From positions 85,608 through 149,607 of the forward strand of contig JAHREC010000004.1 in assembly GCA_020081605.1 (NCBI GenBank): a DNA stretch of 64,000 nucleotides. Reading direction: 5' to 3'. Positions 1-12,540 of this stretch are shown one piece after another (positions within the stretch are counted from its first letter, which is position 1; every line of letters starts with the position of its first letter). The notes under the pieces are model-generated. The model worked only from the letters and a program-made list of their open reading frames with translations, did not search any database and had not been told where the DNA came from. Source of the DNA: Albifimbria verrucaria. Taxonomy: Eukaryota > Ascomycota > Sordariomycetes > Hypocreales > Stachybotryaceae. A program made the translations under genes and the position numbers.

Positions 1-1552
1 ATAATAAAAACTATTATAATAAAAAAATATATAAGCTTATAATATTAAAACAAAAATATTTTAAAAAAGTTTTATTTATTATTATTAAAATTAATAATTA
101 ATTAAAATAATTAAAATAATTAATATATATATTTATAATTCTTATTTATTAAAGCTTTTTAATTATATAAAAGCTTAAATAAATATAAAAATTAATATAA
201 TAAAATTATAAAAAGTTTTTTTAAGAAAAAACCCTAGAAATAATAATATTATAATATTAATATATATTATTTATTCTTTATTTTATATATAAAATTATTA
301 TAAAATATTATAATATTATATTTAGTTTAATATAACTTTCTTATATTTATATATTAGTTTAAATAAATTATTTAGAATAATTTAATTTTATAAAAAGTTA
401 AATTTTGATTATATAATTATTAATAAATTATATATTTATATTAAACTTAATATTAATATATATTAAATTTTATAATCTTAAAAATATTTAAAAGAAACTA
501 TAATTAAAATATTATAAAAATATTATAAGAATATTATAGAAAATATAAAAATAAAATCAAATAATAATAATATTAATATAATATTAAAATAGATTAAATA
601 ATAAATATTTTTTATTAAGATTTTAGAAATTTTCTTAAAGGCTTTTAACTTTAAAAAATAATTAAAATATTAAAATATATATATGTTATATTTAATTTAA
701 AACTAGTTTTATTCTTTTAATATTCTTTTAAGCTTCTTAATAATCTTTAAATCCTTAATTAATTTAATTAATATTTCATTTAAATTCTATATTCTTTTTC
801 TAAAATAAATATAATAATATAATTATTCTATAATTATTTATTATATTAAATATAAATATAATAATAAAAGCATATTTAAAATTAATATCAAAAGCTAAAA
901 ATGTATTTTTTTTTGAAAAAAATATAAATATTATATTAAAAATAAAACATTAATAAACCTAAGTTATATTTATTTTTTATTTAAATTAGAAACTTTTTAA
1001 TTTGTTTTTTTTTTAAATATATTTAAATATCTTTAATTTAAACTAAAATAATATTATAAATAATAATAAAATTAATAATATAAATTTATATTAAAGATAA
1101 CTTATATATAATAAGTTTCTTATTTAAAATTTATTAAAATATAGATTTTATATATATAAATATATATTATATGATTTATAAGAATTAAAATTGTAAAAAA
1201 ATATATAAATAAAATAATACTATATTTAAAATAATATATATATAATATTAATTAAGAAGACTTTATACTTTAAGCTTTATATATATAAAATATATAATAT
1301 AGAGTATTAATTAAATTTAATTTATTTTTCTAAGAATATTAATATATTCTTATAGGCTTAGTTTTTTTAATTTTTTAGCTTTATTAAAATAGAAAAAAAT
1401 AATATATTTAAGATAAAAATAAAACTAGAATATTTTTTTCCCTAAAGGAGTATTAATAATAAAAAAGAAAAAAAGCTAAACTATTAAATACTTATAAAAT
1501 ATTAATATATTTAATATATATATATAATAAAATTAATAAAAAAATAATAAAG

Positions 1553-1760
<208 letters not shown>

Positions 1761-2264
1761 TATATTATTTATTATAAAATAAATATAATTTATATTAAGA
1801 CTAACTCTATGCTTATTATAAATCGATAGATACTTATTATTTAAATTTTATTTTAAAGGCTTTAAGCTTTAAAATAATTTAAAGAATCTAAAAGCTCTTT
1901 AAGAATTCTATAAAAATTCTATTATATAGATTTCTATATAATATATTTTATAATAATTTTTTAACTTATTATATAATATTATATAGATTTTTAAATAGCT
2001 TAGAATCTCCTTATATATTTAAGAATTCCTAAAGAAAGCTTAAGGTATTATTAAAATCCTTAATATTTAAATTCTATTTAAACTTCTTAAAAATAATTTA
2101 AAATTAAAAAGAATAATAGTAAAACTTAATTAATTAATAAATCTATTATTTATCTATTTCTAGATATTTCTAGCTATTTTATATATTTATGTATAAATTT
2201 TTAAAAATAGATAAATTTTATAATACTTAAGGAAAATTACCTCACCTTCCTAATCTAATAAAAA

Positions 2265-2555
2265 TAACAGGTAGCTACCGATTCGTGGTAGGCACGGAGT
2301 CGGTCCTATTGGACCGGTTAGTATAACATTACTTATATTATTGCTTATATAAATTCATCTAGCTCCCTGCTTCTCGGGATTTTTAACTGAACTGCACTAA
2401 ACCTAATTAATAACCCTTCCGGTCACATGAGCGGTGTTTATGCATTATAACGCTCGTTTTTATACACTCCGTTTTTATATTCAATTAATGCTGTATTTTC
2501 CTTATAATACGGCTCAATAGTAACTATCGATTCGTGGTAGGCACAGAGTCAGTCT
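2265..2555 (-). repeat. Left copy of the boundary element, inverted relative to 29,545-29,740
   Basis: An island of near-normal composition. Its core (about 2,295-2,510), read on the minus strand, matches 29,551-29,735, including a TATA-like stretch (gtgtataaaaacgagcgtt), a CATGTGACCGGAA block and a TCCCGAGAAGCAGGGAGCT block. Differences go mostly to T or A in this copy, as expected for RIP. The core is bracketed by two direct copies of a 25 bp sequence (cgattcgtggtaggcac followed by gagtc) at about 2,279-2,303 and 2,527-2,551. The TATA box and repeated ends suggest an LTR or a very short retroelement, but no TG...CA ends with a clean target duplication were found. Confidence 0.75.
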
Positions 2556-4212
2556 CTATATTAATTTTATATTTTAATTTTAATAATTTTATATATTTAT
2601 TAAATAAGAAGAGAGAGTTTTAAGATTATTAAATAAATAGTTTTATATAAATATAAAGTTAAAATAAAAAAATTAAATATTTATATATAAATATTATTAA
2701 AAATTTAAAACTAAAAAGAATTTTAATATTATTTTTAATAATTATTTTAATTAAATATTAAATATAATTTAATTAATAAGATTAAATTTAATAATTTAAA
2801 TATATAAAAATGAATTTTATATTAAAGATTTTAAAAAGATTTTATTATTTAATTAAAAGAAAATAATTTATATAATTTATAATTAAAGAAATTATATATA
2901 GTTTTATTAAATTAAAAACCTATTATTTTTTTTTCTTAAAGTTTTAAATATTTTATAATTTATTTATTTCTAAAAATATATTTATTATATTTAAATATAA
3001 AATAATAAATTATATTATTAAAATATAAGAAAAAATAATTATTTAATAAACTATTAAATTTTATTTTTTAAAATATATAATATATATTATAAAAATATTA
3101 TAATAAATAAATAATTCAAGATTTTATATATTTTCTTAAATGCTTTAAAAAATAATTATTCTAATATATTAAAATAATAATAATTTATATTTTTATATAA
3201 ATTATTATATTATATAAAGAGTTATTTTTATTATTTTAATTATAAAAAGTCTTTATTATATTTAAAATTTTAATTAATTTATAAAAATTATTAATAAAAA
3301 ATATATTTTTATATTTAAATTATAAGAAATTATAAATAAATAATAATAAATTATATTTAATATAATTATTATAAAGATTTAAGAATCTTTTTAAATATAT
3401 AAATATATTTATTATTTTTTAAATAAATATATTTATTATTTTTTAAATAAATATATTTAATATTTAATAAATTCTTTAATATTCTTTATATAATTTATAT
3501 TAATAATATATTTAATTTTTATAAAAATTTTAAAAAATATATTATTTTTATTAAAAAAATCTTAAAATAATTTATAAAAAAACTAAGCTTATTATAAAAT
3601 TTAATAAAATCTACTTTAATTTAAATTAAATTTAATTTTTAAACTTTATTCTTTTAAATAAAAAGAAATCTATTTTAATTAAATATATATAATTTAATAT
3701 TAAAGAAATTTATAAATTATTATAAAATTTAAAAATTTAAAAATTTTTATAATTATTATTAAAAATTTAAATAAAAATATATTAATATTAAAATATTATA
3801 TATACTAGAAAAATAATATATATTTATTATTAATATATTTTTAAAAAAAAATTATTATAATTAATATATTATTTAATTTAATTATAGAAAAGATTATTAT
3901 TTAATTATTTCTTAATTAAAAAAATTTAAAAACTTATTATTTAAATATAAGATTTTTATTTAAAAATTTATAATAATTATAAAATTATCTAAAAATTAAT
4001 AATATTATTTTTAAAAATAATATATTTAATAAAAATTTAAATTAAATTATTAAAATTTATAATAATTTATTATAAAATTAAAATTTAATAATATATAAAT
4101 AAAATAATTTATATTTTTTTATGTTATTATTAAATATTATATAAGAGTTTATATTTAATTAATATTTTTAAAGAGAATATAAATTATAAAAATAAAATAT
4201 TATTTATTAAAG

Positions 4213-4521
4213 ATTTATTAATAAAATTATAAAATAAAATAAAATAAAATAAAATAAAATAAAATAAAATAAAATAAAATAAAATAAAATAAAATAAAAT
4301 AAAATAAAATAAAATAAAATAAAATAAAATAAAATAAAATAAAATAAAATAAAATAAAATAAAATAAAATAAAATAAAATAAAATAAAATAAAATAAAAT
4401 AAAATAAAATAAAATAAAATAAAATAAAATAAAATAAAATAAAATAAAATAAAATAAAATAAAATAAAATAAAATAAAATAAAATAAAATAAAATAAAAT
4501 AAAATAAAATAAAATAAAATA
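4213..4521. repeat. (AAAAT)n microsatellite, about 61 units
   Basis: A perfect pentanucleotide repeat of about 305 bp with no interruption. It is followed by short degenerate AAT/AAAATT units. Confidence 0.95.
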
Positions 4522-5688
4522 ATAAAATTTAAAATAATAAAATTTAAAATTTATTAAAATTAAATTAATAATAAAAATTAAAAAATAAAAATTATTATAA
4601 AGTTTATATTTTTTTATTATTATTTTTAAAAAATTATATAAAAATCTATTTAATTAATAATATTTTAAGGTTCTTTATTAATAGAATAATTATTATATTA
4701 ATTTTATAATATAGATTTATTTAAAATACTTTATTAATTCCATATTATTAAATAATTATATTTACTCTTATTTAATATTAAATTTAATAAATATATCAAT
4801 TTAATTTATATATTTAATAAGCTTAAATTAGTATATTAATTAAAAGAGAGTTTTTATTTTAGCTTTATTTAAATATTATTTATTTAAATATTTTAGATTT
4901 TTATATTTTTAACTTTAATTCTTTTAATTTATTTAAATAAACTTAAACTTAAATTTAAATTATAAGCTATTTTTTAATTAAAATACATTTAGTATTTTTT
5001 ATTATAAAAGCTATTATTTATAATTAATATATTTTCTCTAAAAACTACTTTTTATTTTAAATCTAATTCTTCTTTTATTAATTTAATTTAAATAAGCTTT
5101 AATTAAACTTTATTATTTTAAATAATAATATTTTATTTAATTTAACTTTTTTATTTAGGATTTCTTTATTTAAAATAATCTATAGCTTAATTATTAATAG
5201 TTTTTTATATTTTATAGATTTTATTTATAGTTTATTTAAAAAAACTATTTCTATTTATTTTATTCTATTTTATAGCTTTAATATTAAGTTTTTAATAAAT
5301 AATACTTTATTTATTTAATTTAGCTTTTTAATAATTAATTAATTAATTTTAATTTTTTTATATAATATTAAATAATAAAATTATAAAATATAAAAAATAT
5401 TTATTATTTAATATATTTATTATTAAATTTAATTAATAATATAAATTATTATAAATTCTAATAATTTAATTAAATTTTTATTAAAAATATTATTTTTAAA
5501 AATAATATTATTAAAATTTATATAATTTTATAATTATTATTAATTTTTAATTTTAAAATCCTATAATTAAGCTTAAGCATTTTAAACTTTTCTAAAAATA
5601 ATATTATAATTTATTATTTATTAATACTTCTTCTATATTAAATATTTAATAATATTATTATAATATATTATAATTATTAAAGAATTAT

Positions 5689-5689
<1 letters not shown>

Positions 5690-5734
<45 letters not shown>

Positions 5735-5880
5735 TATAATCTTAAATATTAAATTAATAATAATTATTCTAATATTTATATTATTATTTATTTTATTAAT
5801 TATTTTATAAATTATTTATTAATTATTTTATTAATTATTTTATTAATTATTTTATTAATTATTTTATTAATTATTTATTT
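5690..5880. repeat. AT dinucleotide run and 12 bp tandem repeat
   Basis: An (AT)n run of about 35 bp lies at 5,694-5,730. Tandem copies of a 12 bp unit (ttaattatttta) lie at about 5,796-5,876. Both are simple-sequence expansions in the AT block. Confidence 0.8.
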
Positions 5881-6969
5881 TATTTATTATTTTATTATTA
5901 TTTAATTATATATATTTTAAATTATTAATAAATATTTATATTATTTCTTATTATTTTATAAAATTAATATATTATTTTTTATTATTTTATAAAATCAATA
6001 TATTATTTTTTATTATTTTATAAAATAATATATTAAAATAATAATTTTTATTGAATATTAATATAAAGCTTTTTATAAAAATATATATAATTTTCTATAT
6101 ATAATAATAAAGAAATCTTTTTAAATATTATTATTTAACTTTTTTATTTATATACTATTAAAAATATATTTAAGATAAAAAAATTATAAATTTAAAAAAT
6201 TAAATAATATAATAATATTTAATATATATTTAATATAAATTTATTATAAAAATATAAAATAAAATAATAAAGCTTTTAATAAAAATATAATTTATATTAA
6301 TATTTATTATATAACTTCTTATTTATTAATTTTTTATTTAATAATTTTTTTAAAAGACTTATAATAATTATTTATATTAAATAAAAATACTTAAATATTC
6401 TATTTATAGATTTTATTATTTTACTTTTTTATAATCAATAATTAATAATATAATATTATAATAAAATAATTATAATAAACTAAATAGCTTATTTTATTTT
6501 TATTTATATATTAGAATATATTTTAAATATATTAAATATTTTAATATACTTTCTTCAATAATAATAAAAATAATAATTATATTTATATATTAATAAATAA
6601 ATTAAAAATAGATATTATATTAAATATATATAATAATATATAATTATAAATAATTAATTATATTAGAGTAAAAAGCTTATTTTATTCTTATTTATATATT
6701 TAAATATATTCTATATATATTAAATAGATTATTAAACCTTTATTAATAATAATAAAAGAATAACTATAATAATATAATATTTTATATTATATTATAAAAA
6801 TATATTTTATTAGTACTATTCTTTTTTAATTTTAATATATATATATATTTAATATTCTTATATAATATTAAACTTTTTAAAGATTTTAATTTAAGATTAT
6901 TTTTTAAAAATCTTATATTAGTTATTATATAATCTTTTTATTTAATTATAAATATAATAATAATAAATA

Positions 6970-7145
6970 AAGGCGAAGAGCCTCTTAAAGTTATATAATA
7001 TATAAGTCTATATTAAATACTCTATTATTCTACCTTTAATAACTATTAATAGCTAGTATAATAGCTATTATACTTATTAATAGTTAATATAGTTATTATT
7101 ATAGCTATTATCCCTCCTCACCCTAGGAGCCTACTCTATATAGTG
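6970..7145 (+). repeat. Less mutated member of an inverted repeat pair with 16,353-16,480
   Basis: The reverse complement of this segment begins with a TATAGAGTAGGCTCCT block and contains GGTAGAATAATAGAGTATT and a TATATTATATAA block. The same order is found on the plus strand at 16,353-16,480, where the G and C positions have become A or T. A stretch of about 45 bp (a repeated AATAGCTA/TATTAATAGTTA motif) is missing from the 16.3 kb copy. Function unknown; probably a transposon fragment. Confidence 0.7.
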
Positions 7146-7649
7146 ATAATCCTATTCAAGAGCCTATTATAGCCCTTTAATATTACTATAATAAACTATT
7201 AGATAAACCTATGCTTATTAATATATATATAGTATTATAGATATAATCTTCTTTTTAATATAGCTTAGGCTATAAACTATATTTAAAATAAAGATTTTAA
7301 TATAGATATAGATTAGAGTAATATACTATAGGTGAATTTATTTAAGTTAAGGTTTTATTTATTATATAGTTTTCTTTTATAATATAAAATTAAAAATATA
7401 TTCTATATAGTAAAATATATTATTTAAAGTATATAATTAATAAATAAATTAATTAATTTTAATATAAATATTAATAAAATTCTTTATGTAGATAAATATA
7501 TTTATTATATTTTATTTATTAATATATATAATTTTAATAAATAATATATTTTATTTATATATTATTTTATTTATTATATAAATATATTATATAAATCTAA
7601 ATAAATTAAATATATATATAAGATTTAAAGTTATCTCTATTATATTTAG

Positions 7650-8193
7650 AGAAATTATAGGTGCACTATAGTGTTTTATTAGGTATATTATTTTTCCTAG
7701 GTGTACTATAACTATAGAGTTATTCTTATAAGTATTTAAGATTTCCTATTTATGTAAAAAGAAATTAATAATATAAATAAAAATAATAATAAAATAATTT
7801 ATTATATAATCTCTATTTATATAGTTCCTTTAGTATTTTATATATTTATTTTTCTATATTTAATAAACTTTGAAAATATAAAGAAAAAGAAGTATCTTTA
7901 TAAAATTATAAATACCTATTTACTTTAATATAATATAAATCTTAAATATAACTATAAAAATTAAAATTAGAATTCTTTATAATATATTTACTATAAACTC
8001 TATAGTATTTAATTTTTTATTCTTAATAGCTATTTTATTAAATTTAATATTAACTTTTTAATTACTTATTTACTTTCTGGGGTAATTCTTCCTTTTTAAA
8101 ATCGCTAGAAGAGGTGTTTTATTAGTGAAATTTATAGTATACCTAGTAATTATAGTGCACCTAATAAAACACTATAGTGCACCTATTATTTTA
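7650..8193 (+). mobile_element. TIR element (MITE-like), copy 1, least mutated
   Basis: Both ends carry the inverted repeat taggtgcactatagtgttt continuing with tattaggt, at 7,658-7,684 and in reverse complement at about 8,160-8,186. The interior is AT-rich and non-coding, total about 540 bp. The flanks (7,560-7,650 and 8,194-8,300) match the continuous sequence 10,965-11,080, which lacks the element. This copy keeps most G/C positions; the copies at 24.4 and 26.5 kb show the same sequence with G-to-A and C-to-T changes. The size and lack of coding capacity suggest a non-autonomous DNA transposon. Confidence 0.8.
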
Positions 8194-8204
8194 TACCTAA
8201 AGGC

Positions 8205-8290
8205 CTCTCTATATATATATCCTCTATAATATATATATCCTCTATAATATATATATCCTCTATAATATATATATCCTCTATAATATATAT
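8205..8290. repeat. 18 bp tandem repeat, about 4 units
   Basis: The unit ctctataatatatatatc is repeated four times. The related segment near 11,040-11,070 has only one to two units, so the array expanded in this copy or shrank in the other. Confidence 0.85.
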
Positions 8291-8569
8291 TTATGTATAA
8301 TATGTCTATATATTAATTACCCCTTATAGGAAAAAAGAACCCTATCCTTAGGGTATATAATAAAGTAATAATATTATCTCTTATTCCTTATTATTATTAT
8401 TTATTATCTATTATTCCTTTAATCTCCTTCTCTTAATTCAAATAGATTTATCTATATTCACCTCTAATAATTTATATACATCGATTTCTTAGAGAATTAT
8501 ATTAATATTATAAAATACCCTTATAATAGCCTTATTTCTGAATCTAATCTCTATACCTATGATTATAAT

Positions 8570-9990
8570 TATATTTATAAAAATTTTAATATATTATTAT
8601 ATATTATATTTAATATTAATTAGATTATATTTATATTAATAGAAATTTTTATATAATATAATTTTATTCTTAAGCTATTTATATTAATATATATTTAATA
8701 GTGGATCTCTATAAATATACTCTATATAATATATTTTTTTATTATTATTAAGTTCCTATTATAGCTAGCTTTAGAATATTATATCTTTAAGCTCTAATTT
8801 TATATTATATATATATATATAGATTAATTTATTTATTATATTAATATAATATTATTTTTATTATTTAATAAAGTAATCTTAGAATAATATAATATTATTT
8901 ATAATATTTAACTAAGCTATATAATATAAGCTTAATATATTATTACTAAAGGTTAATCTATATTATCTAAGCTTATTATTTATTTATTTTTTTCTAAGCT
9001 AGTTAATATTTTCTATTATTTAATTATATATTACTTATAACAATAATAATAATTAATTATATATAGCTAGTAATAAAAATTAAAATAAGCCTACGGATTA
9101 AGACTTTTATTAACTAGAGATTCTTTATATTAATATTATAATCTTTAGTATAATCTTTAGTATAATCTTAGGTTATAGAGTTATATATTTAATAAATATT
9201 ATATTATATTTATTTAATTTAAAGATATTAAATAATAACTATTATTAGATATTTTTTATGTATTATATTAAAGATATTTATTAACATTAATATAGTAGGT
9301 ATATTTAGTATAAAGCTTATTAAATTAAATTATTTATAATAATTAGAATTAAACTTATATATATTATCGATAGAATATCTTTAAAATATTAATTAATTAA
9401 TACTATTTATTTAATTTATTAAACTGCTTTAGGAGTCTATAATATATAGAATCTAGAGTTAATCTTCTATATTAAATAAAAAATACTTCCCTTAGCTTAC
9501 TTAAATCTCTAATCCTATCTATATCTCTGCTATTTTTTATTTTATATTATACTAAAAGATAGATTCTATATTAAATTTATTATCTTCTATTATTTAAATA
9601 TTATTATTTAGATTAAATAAGTTTAATAAGTCTAACTTCAATAAAATATTTTAATATAGGTAGGTTTAATATAACTATTAGTAATAATAGAGTGGTTAAT
9701 TAATATTATATTTATATAAAGTAGGGGTTTATTATTATCCTATTCTCTATAGATATATATATTAATATATCTAAGGTAGTTATTAATATATTTATATTAG
9801 TAATAATGTTAATATAAACAGGGTTACCCCTATTAATCTAATAATAGTATTATTTATTATAGATCTATATACTAAACTATTTAAGGTAGCTATTAATATA
9901 CTTACTTTAATAATTATATTATTTATTATTATTAAATCTCTATTAATAAAGGCTTTAAGGATACTCTAGGAAGCTATATAAATATATATT
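8570..9990 (+). repeat. 1.4 kb repeat copy A, with a possible ankyrin-repeat gene fossil at its end
   Basis: This segment is colinear with 20,180-21,470: shared landmarks include a TTATTATAGCTAGCTTTAGAA block (about 8,755 and 20,385), the ATATATTTAATAAATATTATA block (about 9,185 and 20,790) and TTTACTTTAATAATTATATT (about 9,902 and 21,389). Copy A keeps more G/C. At about 9,795-9,965 one plus-strand frame is free of stops and contains NNVNINRVTP, KVAINIL and KSLLIKALR, which fit ankyrin consensus pieces (GADVN, GxTPL, VVKLLL) after RIP-type changes. A neighbouring frame has KVVINIFIL just upstream. The ankyrin reading is an inference; the duplication is seen directly. Confidence 0.6.
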
Positions 9991-10017
9991 TCTAGAGTCT
10001 AATAATTCTACCTCTAA

Positions 10018-10205
10018 TACAGTTTGGTTCACAACCAGATTCCTCTTCTTTGCAACTGTGAACCTGCAAATTAAGTCCACTTGTCCACCTTTAACTTAAT
10101 CTGACCAATCATTTCGTGTGGTTGCGCCCTAAGAAAAGAACAAAGAGCGTTGACAGCGGAAGGTGGTTTTGAACGTGACTATATATCCAGGTTATCTATC
10201 TATCT
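10018..10205. other. Unmutated island inside the AT block
   Basis: About 185 bp of balanced composition with sharp edges. It contains an 8 bp inverted repeat (GGTTCACA ... TGTGAACC at about 10,027-10,066), a TATA-like ctatatatcc at about 10,178 and a short CTAT run at its right end. No protein-coding frame is convincing. It may be a short insertion younger than the RIP that affected its surroundings, or a fragment too short to be a RIP target. Confidence 0.6.
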
Positions 10206-10929
10206 ATCTCTCCGACTTTAACTAGTATCTCTCTTAAGTAATTATTCACTTTATCTAATTCTTAGTATTATTAAGATAATCGCTGAGTTTTTATATTCTA
10301 CTCTATAGCTATTTATCTATTATCTTAGATCTTTAAATAATAAGCTATAATTATTAAGGGTATATATTAATATTAATATTATTAATTTAAATAATATAGA
10401 AAATAATTCTTTTATTAAAATATTAATAAAAGAATAAATAGATTATAATTATTTAGATTAAAATTAGCTTTATAGCTTCTTTATCTATGCCTTATTAATT
10501 CTATATTCTATAAGAGTTAGATTATTAATAATAAAGATTTAATCTATATTTAATAAGTATAAGAATTTATTAATTAATAAGGGTCTAGCGAAAATATATA
10601 ATATTTTCTTTATTGTTTATATATAACATTTTATTAATTAATTAATAATATTATATATAATTAATATATTATTCTATATTAAAGTGTAAATATATTTAAG
10701 TAAATTATTTATTAAATAATTATTTATATAATAAATAAGATAATATATTAATAAATTATATTATAGGAAATAACAGATTTAATAAATAAAATATAATATA
10801 TTTATCTATTTATATAGGTTACTCTATTAATACTTATACTAGGGTTAGTTAGTTAATTAGTTTATTAATTTAATAGTTTATTAATTAAATAAATAGTTAA
10901 AGTAATTATAAATAAATAAATAATATTAT

Positions 10930-11090
10930 TATTTTAAAATTATATAATAATTATAAACTATTATATAAATTTAAATAAATTAAATATATATTTAAGATTT
11001 AAAGTTATTTTTATTATATTTAAACCTAAAAGCCTCTTTATATATATATTCTCTATAATATATATTTATATATAATATATATATAAATAT
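10930..11090. repeat. Paralogous empty site for the TIR element
   Basis: The sequence runs through AAATTAAATATATATTTAAG, a TTTAAAGTTA block, TTATATTTAAACCTAAAAGC and a CTCTATAATATATA block without interruption. The same blocks at 7,590-7,650 and 8,194-8,300 are separated by the 540 bp TIR element. The junction is at about 11,018-11,026. This is evidence that the element was inserted into one of two duplicated segments. Confidence 0.7.
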
Positions 11091-11546
11091 TAAAATATTT
11101 TTTAAGAATTAATTTATTTAAAAATATTTATACTTTAATATAGAATAATATATTAATTATATATAATATTATTAATTAATTAAGAAAAGTTAAATATAAA
11201 TAATAAAAAAATATAATATATTTTTATTAAATTCTTTATTAATTATTATATTTTTATATTTATTAAATATAAATTAGATTTTTATTATTAATAATCTAAT
11301 TTTTATAAAATATAGAATAAATATAATATAAATAAAAAAATTATAAAATTAAACTTAATTTAAATACTTATAACTTATTAATTTTTTTAAAAACTTTTTA
11401 ATAAATAAAATTTTTTATATTATTTAAATTAATAATATTAATATTATTATAAAAAGATTATATTTATTATTAATAAATATAATAAAGATTAAATTAATAA
11501 TAAAAATATTAATAAATGAAATAATAATTTATTAATATTTATAATA

Positions 11547-11654
11547 TTTATTATTTTATTTAATATTATAATATTTATTATTTTATTTAATATTATAATA
11601 TTTACTATTTTATTTAATATTATAATATTTACTATTTTATTTAATATTATAATA
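11547..11654. repeat. 27 bp tandem repeat, 4 units
   Basis: The unit tttattattttatttaatat followed by tataata is repeated four times, with one T-to-C difference in the last two units. Confidence 0.85.
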
Positions 11655-12029
11655 TTAAAAAGCTTATTTATATATTTAAATAAATTAAATTATATAATAA
11701 AATAATTTTTATATTTAAATTTTTTATTATTATTTTATTAAAATTAAATTAAATAAACGATTTTATTTATACTTTTAAAAATTATATTTAATTATTTAAA
11801 CTATAAAAATAATAAATAAATAATAAATAACATAAAACTTATAATTAATAATTAATTTATATTTAATAATATAGTTTTTTTAATAATTAATTAATAGAAA
11901 AGTATTTTTATTTAATATAATTTCTTTTTAAATATTAAATTATAATTTAATTTTATAATAAAATAATTTTATAAATTCTATTATATTAATATCTAAAAAG
12001 TATAAAGATATTATAATATTAATATACTT

Positions 12030-12540
12030 TTATATAAATCTTTAATAAAAAAATATAAAATCTTAAAAAACCTAGATTTTATAATAATTTATAAATTCTT
12101 TTTATTTTAAATTATATTTATTTAGCTAAAGTTTAATATTAATTTTTTATTTATAAGAATATAGCCTAGGAATTTAATATAATTTTAATAAAAAGCAAAA
12201 AGCTCAGTTTTTTCAAGTTATTTTAAGATTTAATTAATATAAATAATAAATATTTTATAATTTTCTAATAAAATAAATATATTATGAAAATTAGCTATAT
12301 AAATAATATTAAATAGCTTATTAAATATTTATAATATATATATCTAGAAAAGTATAAGTATATTTATAACTTTAAAAGAAACTATTAAATATTTATAGTA
12401 ATTATATTAAATATTATATATAGTTTCTTATTTATAATCTTTTATAGTTTTAATATAATAATATATACTCTTAATATTAATTTTTATAAATTAATTATAG
12501 CTTTAAATATAATTAAAATTCTTTATAATTAAGATTAAAG
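12030..12540 (-). pseudogene. RIP-degraded Ty3/gypsy reverse transcriptase fossil
   Basis: Reading the minus strand and accepting stops at positions where CAA/CGA/TGG would become TAA/TGA, the order of gypsy reverse transcriptase motifs is visible. A PFGL-like block reads LLKL (about 12,380). The catalytic Y-x-D-D-I-x-I-x-S-E-N-Y segment reads FHNIFILLENYK (about 12,285). Then follow ILK-LEKTEL (helix before the KC motif), KFLGYIL (about 12,165; the family's v-x-F-L-G-y-i) and KS-FFKILYFFIK (family QSFLGFxNFYRRFI, about 12,065). The spacing matches the family. The aspartates are mutated, so the element is dead. The gag end should lie toward higher coordinates; RNase H and integrase were not recognised. 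Confidence 0.7.
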
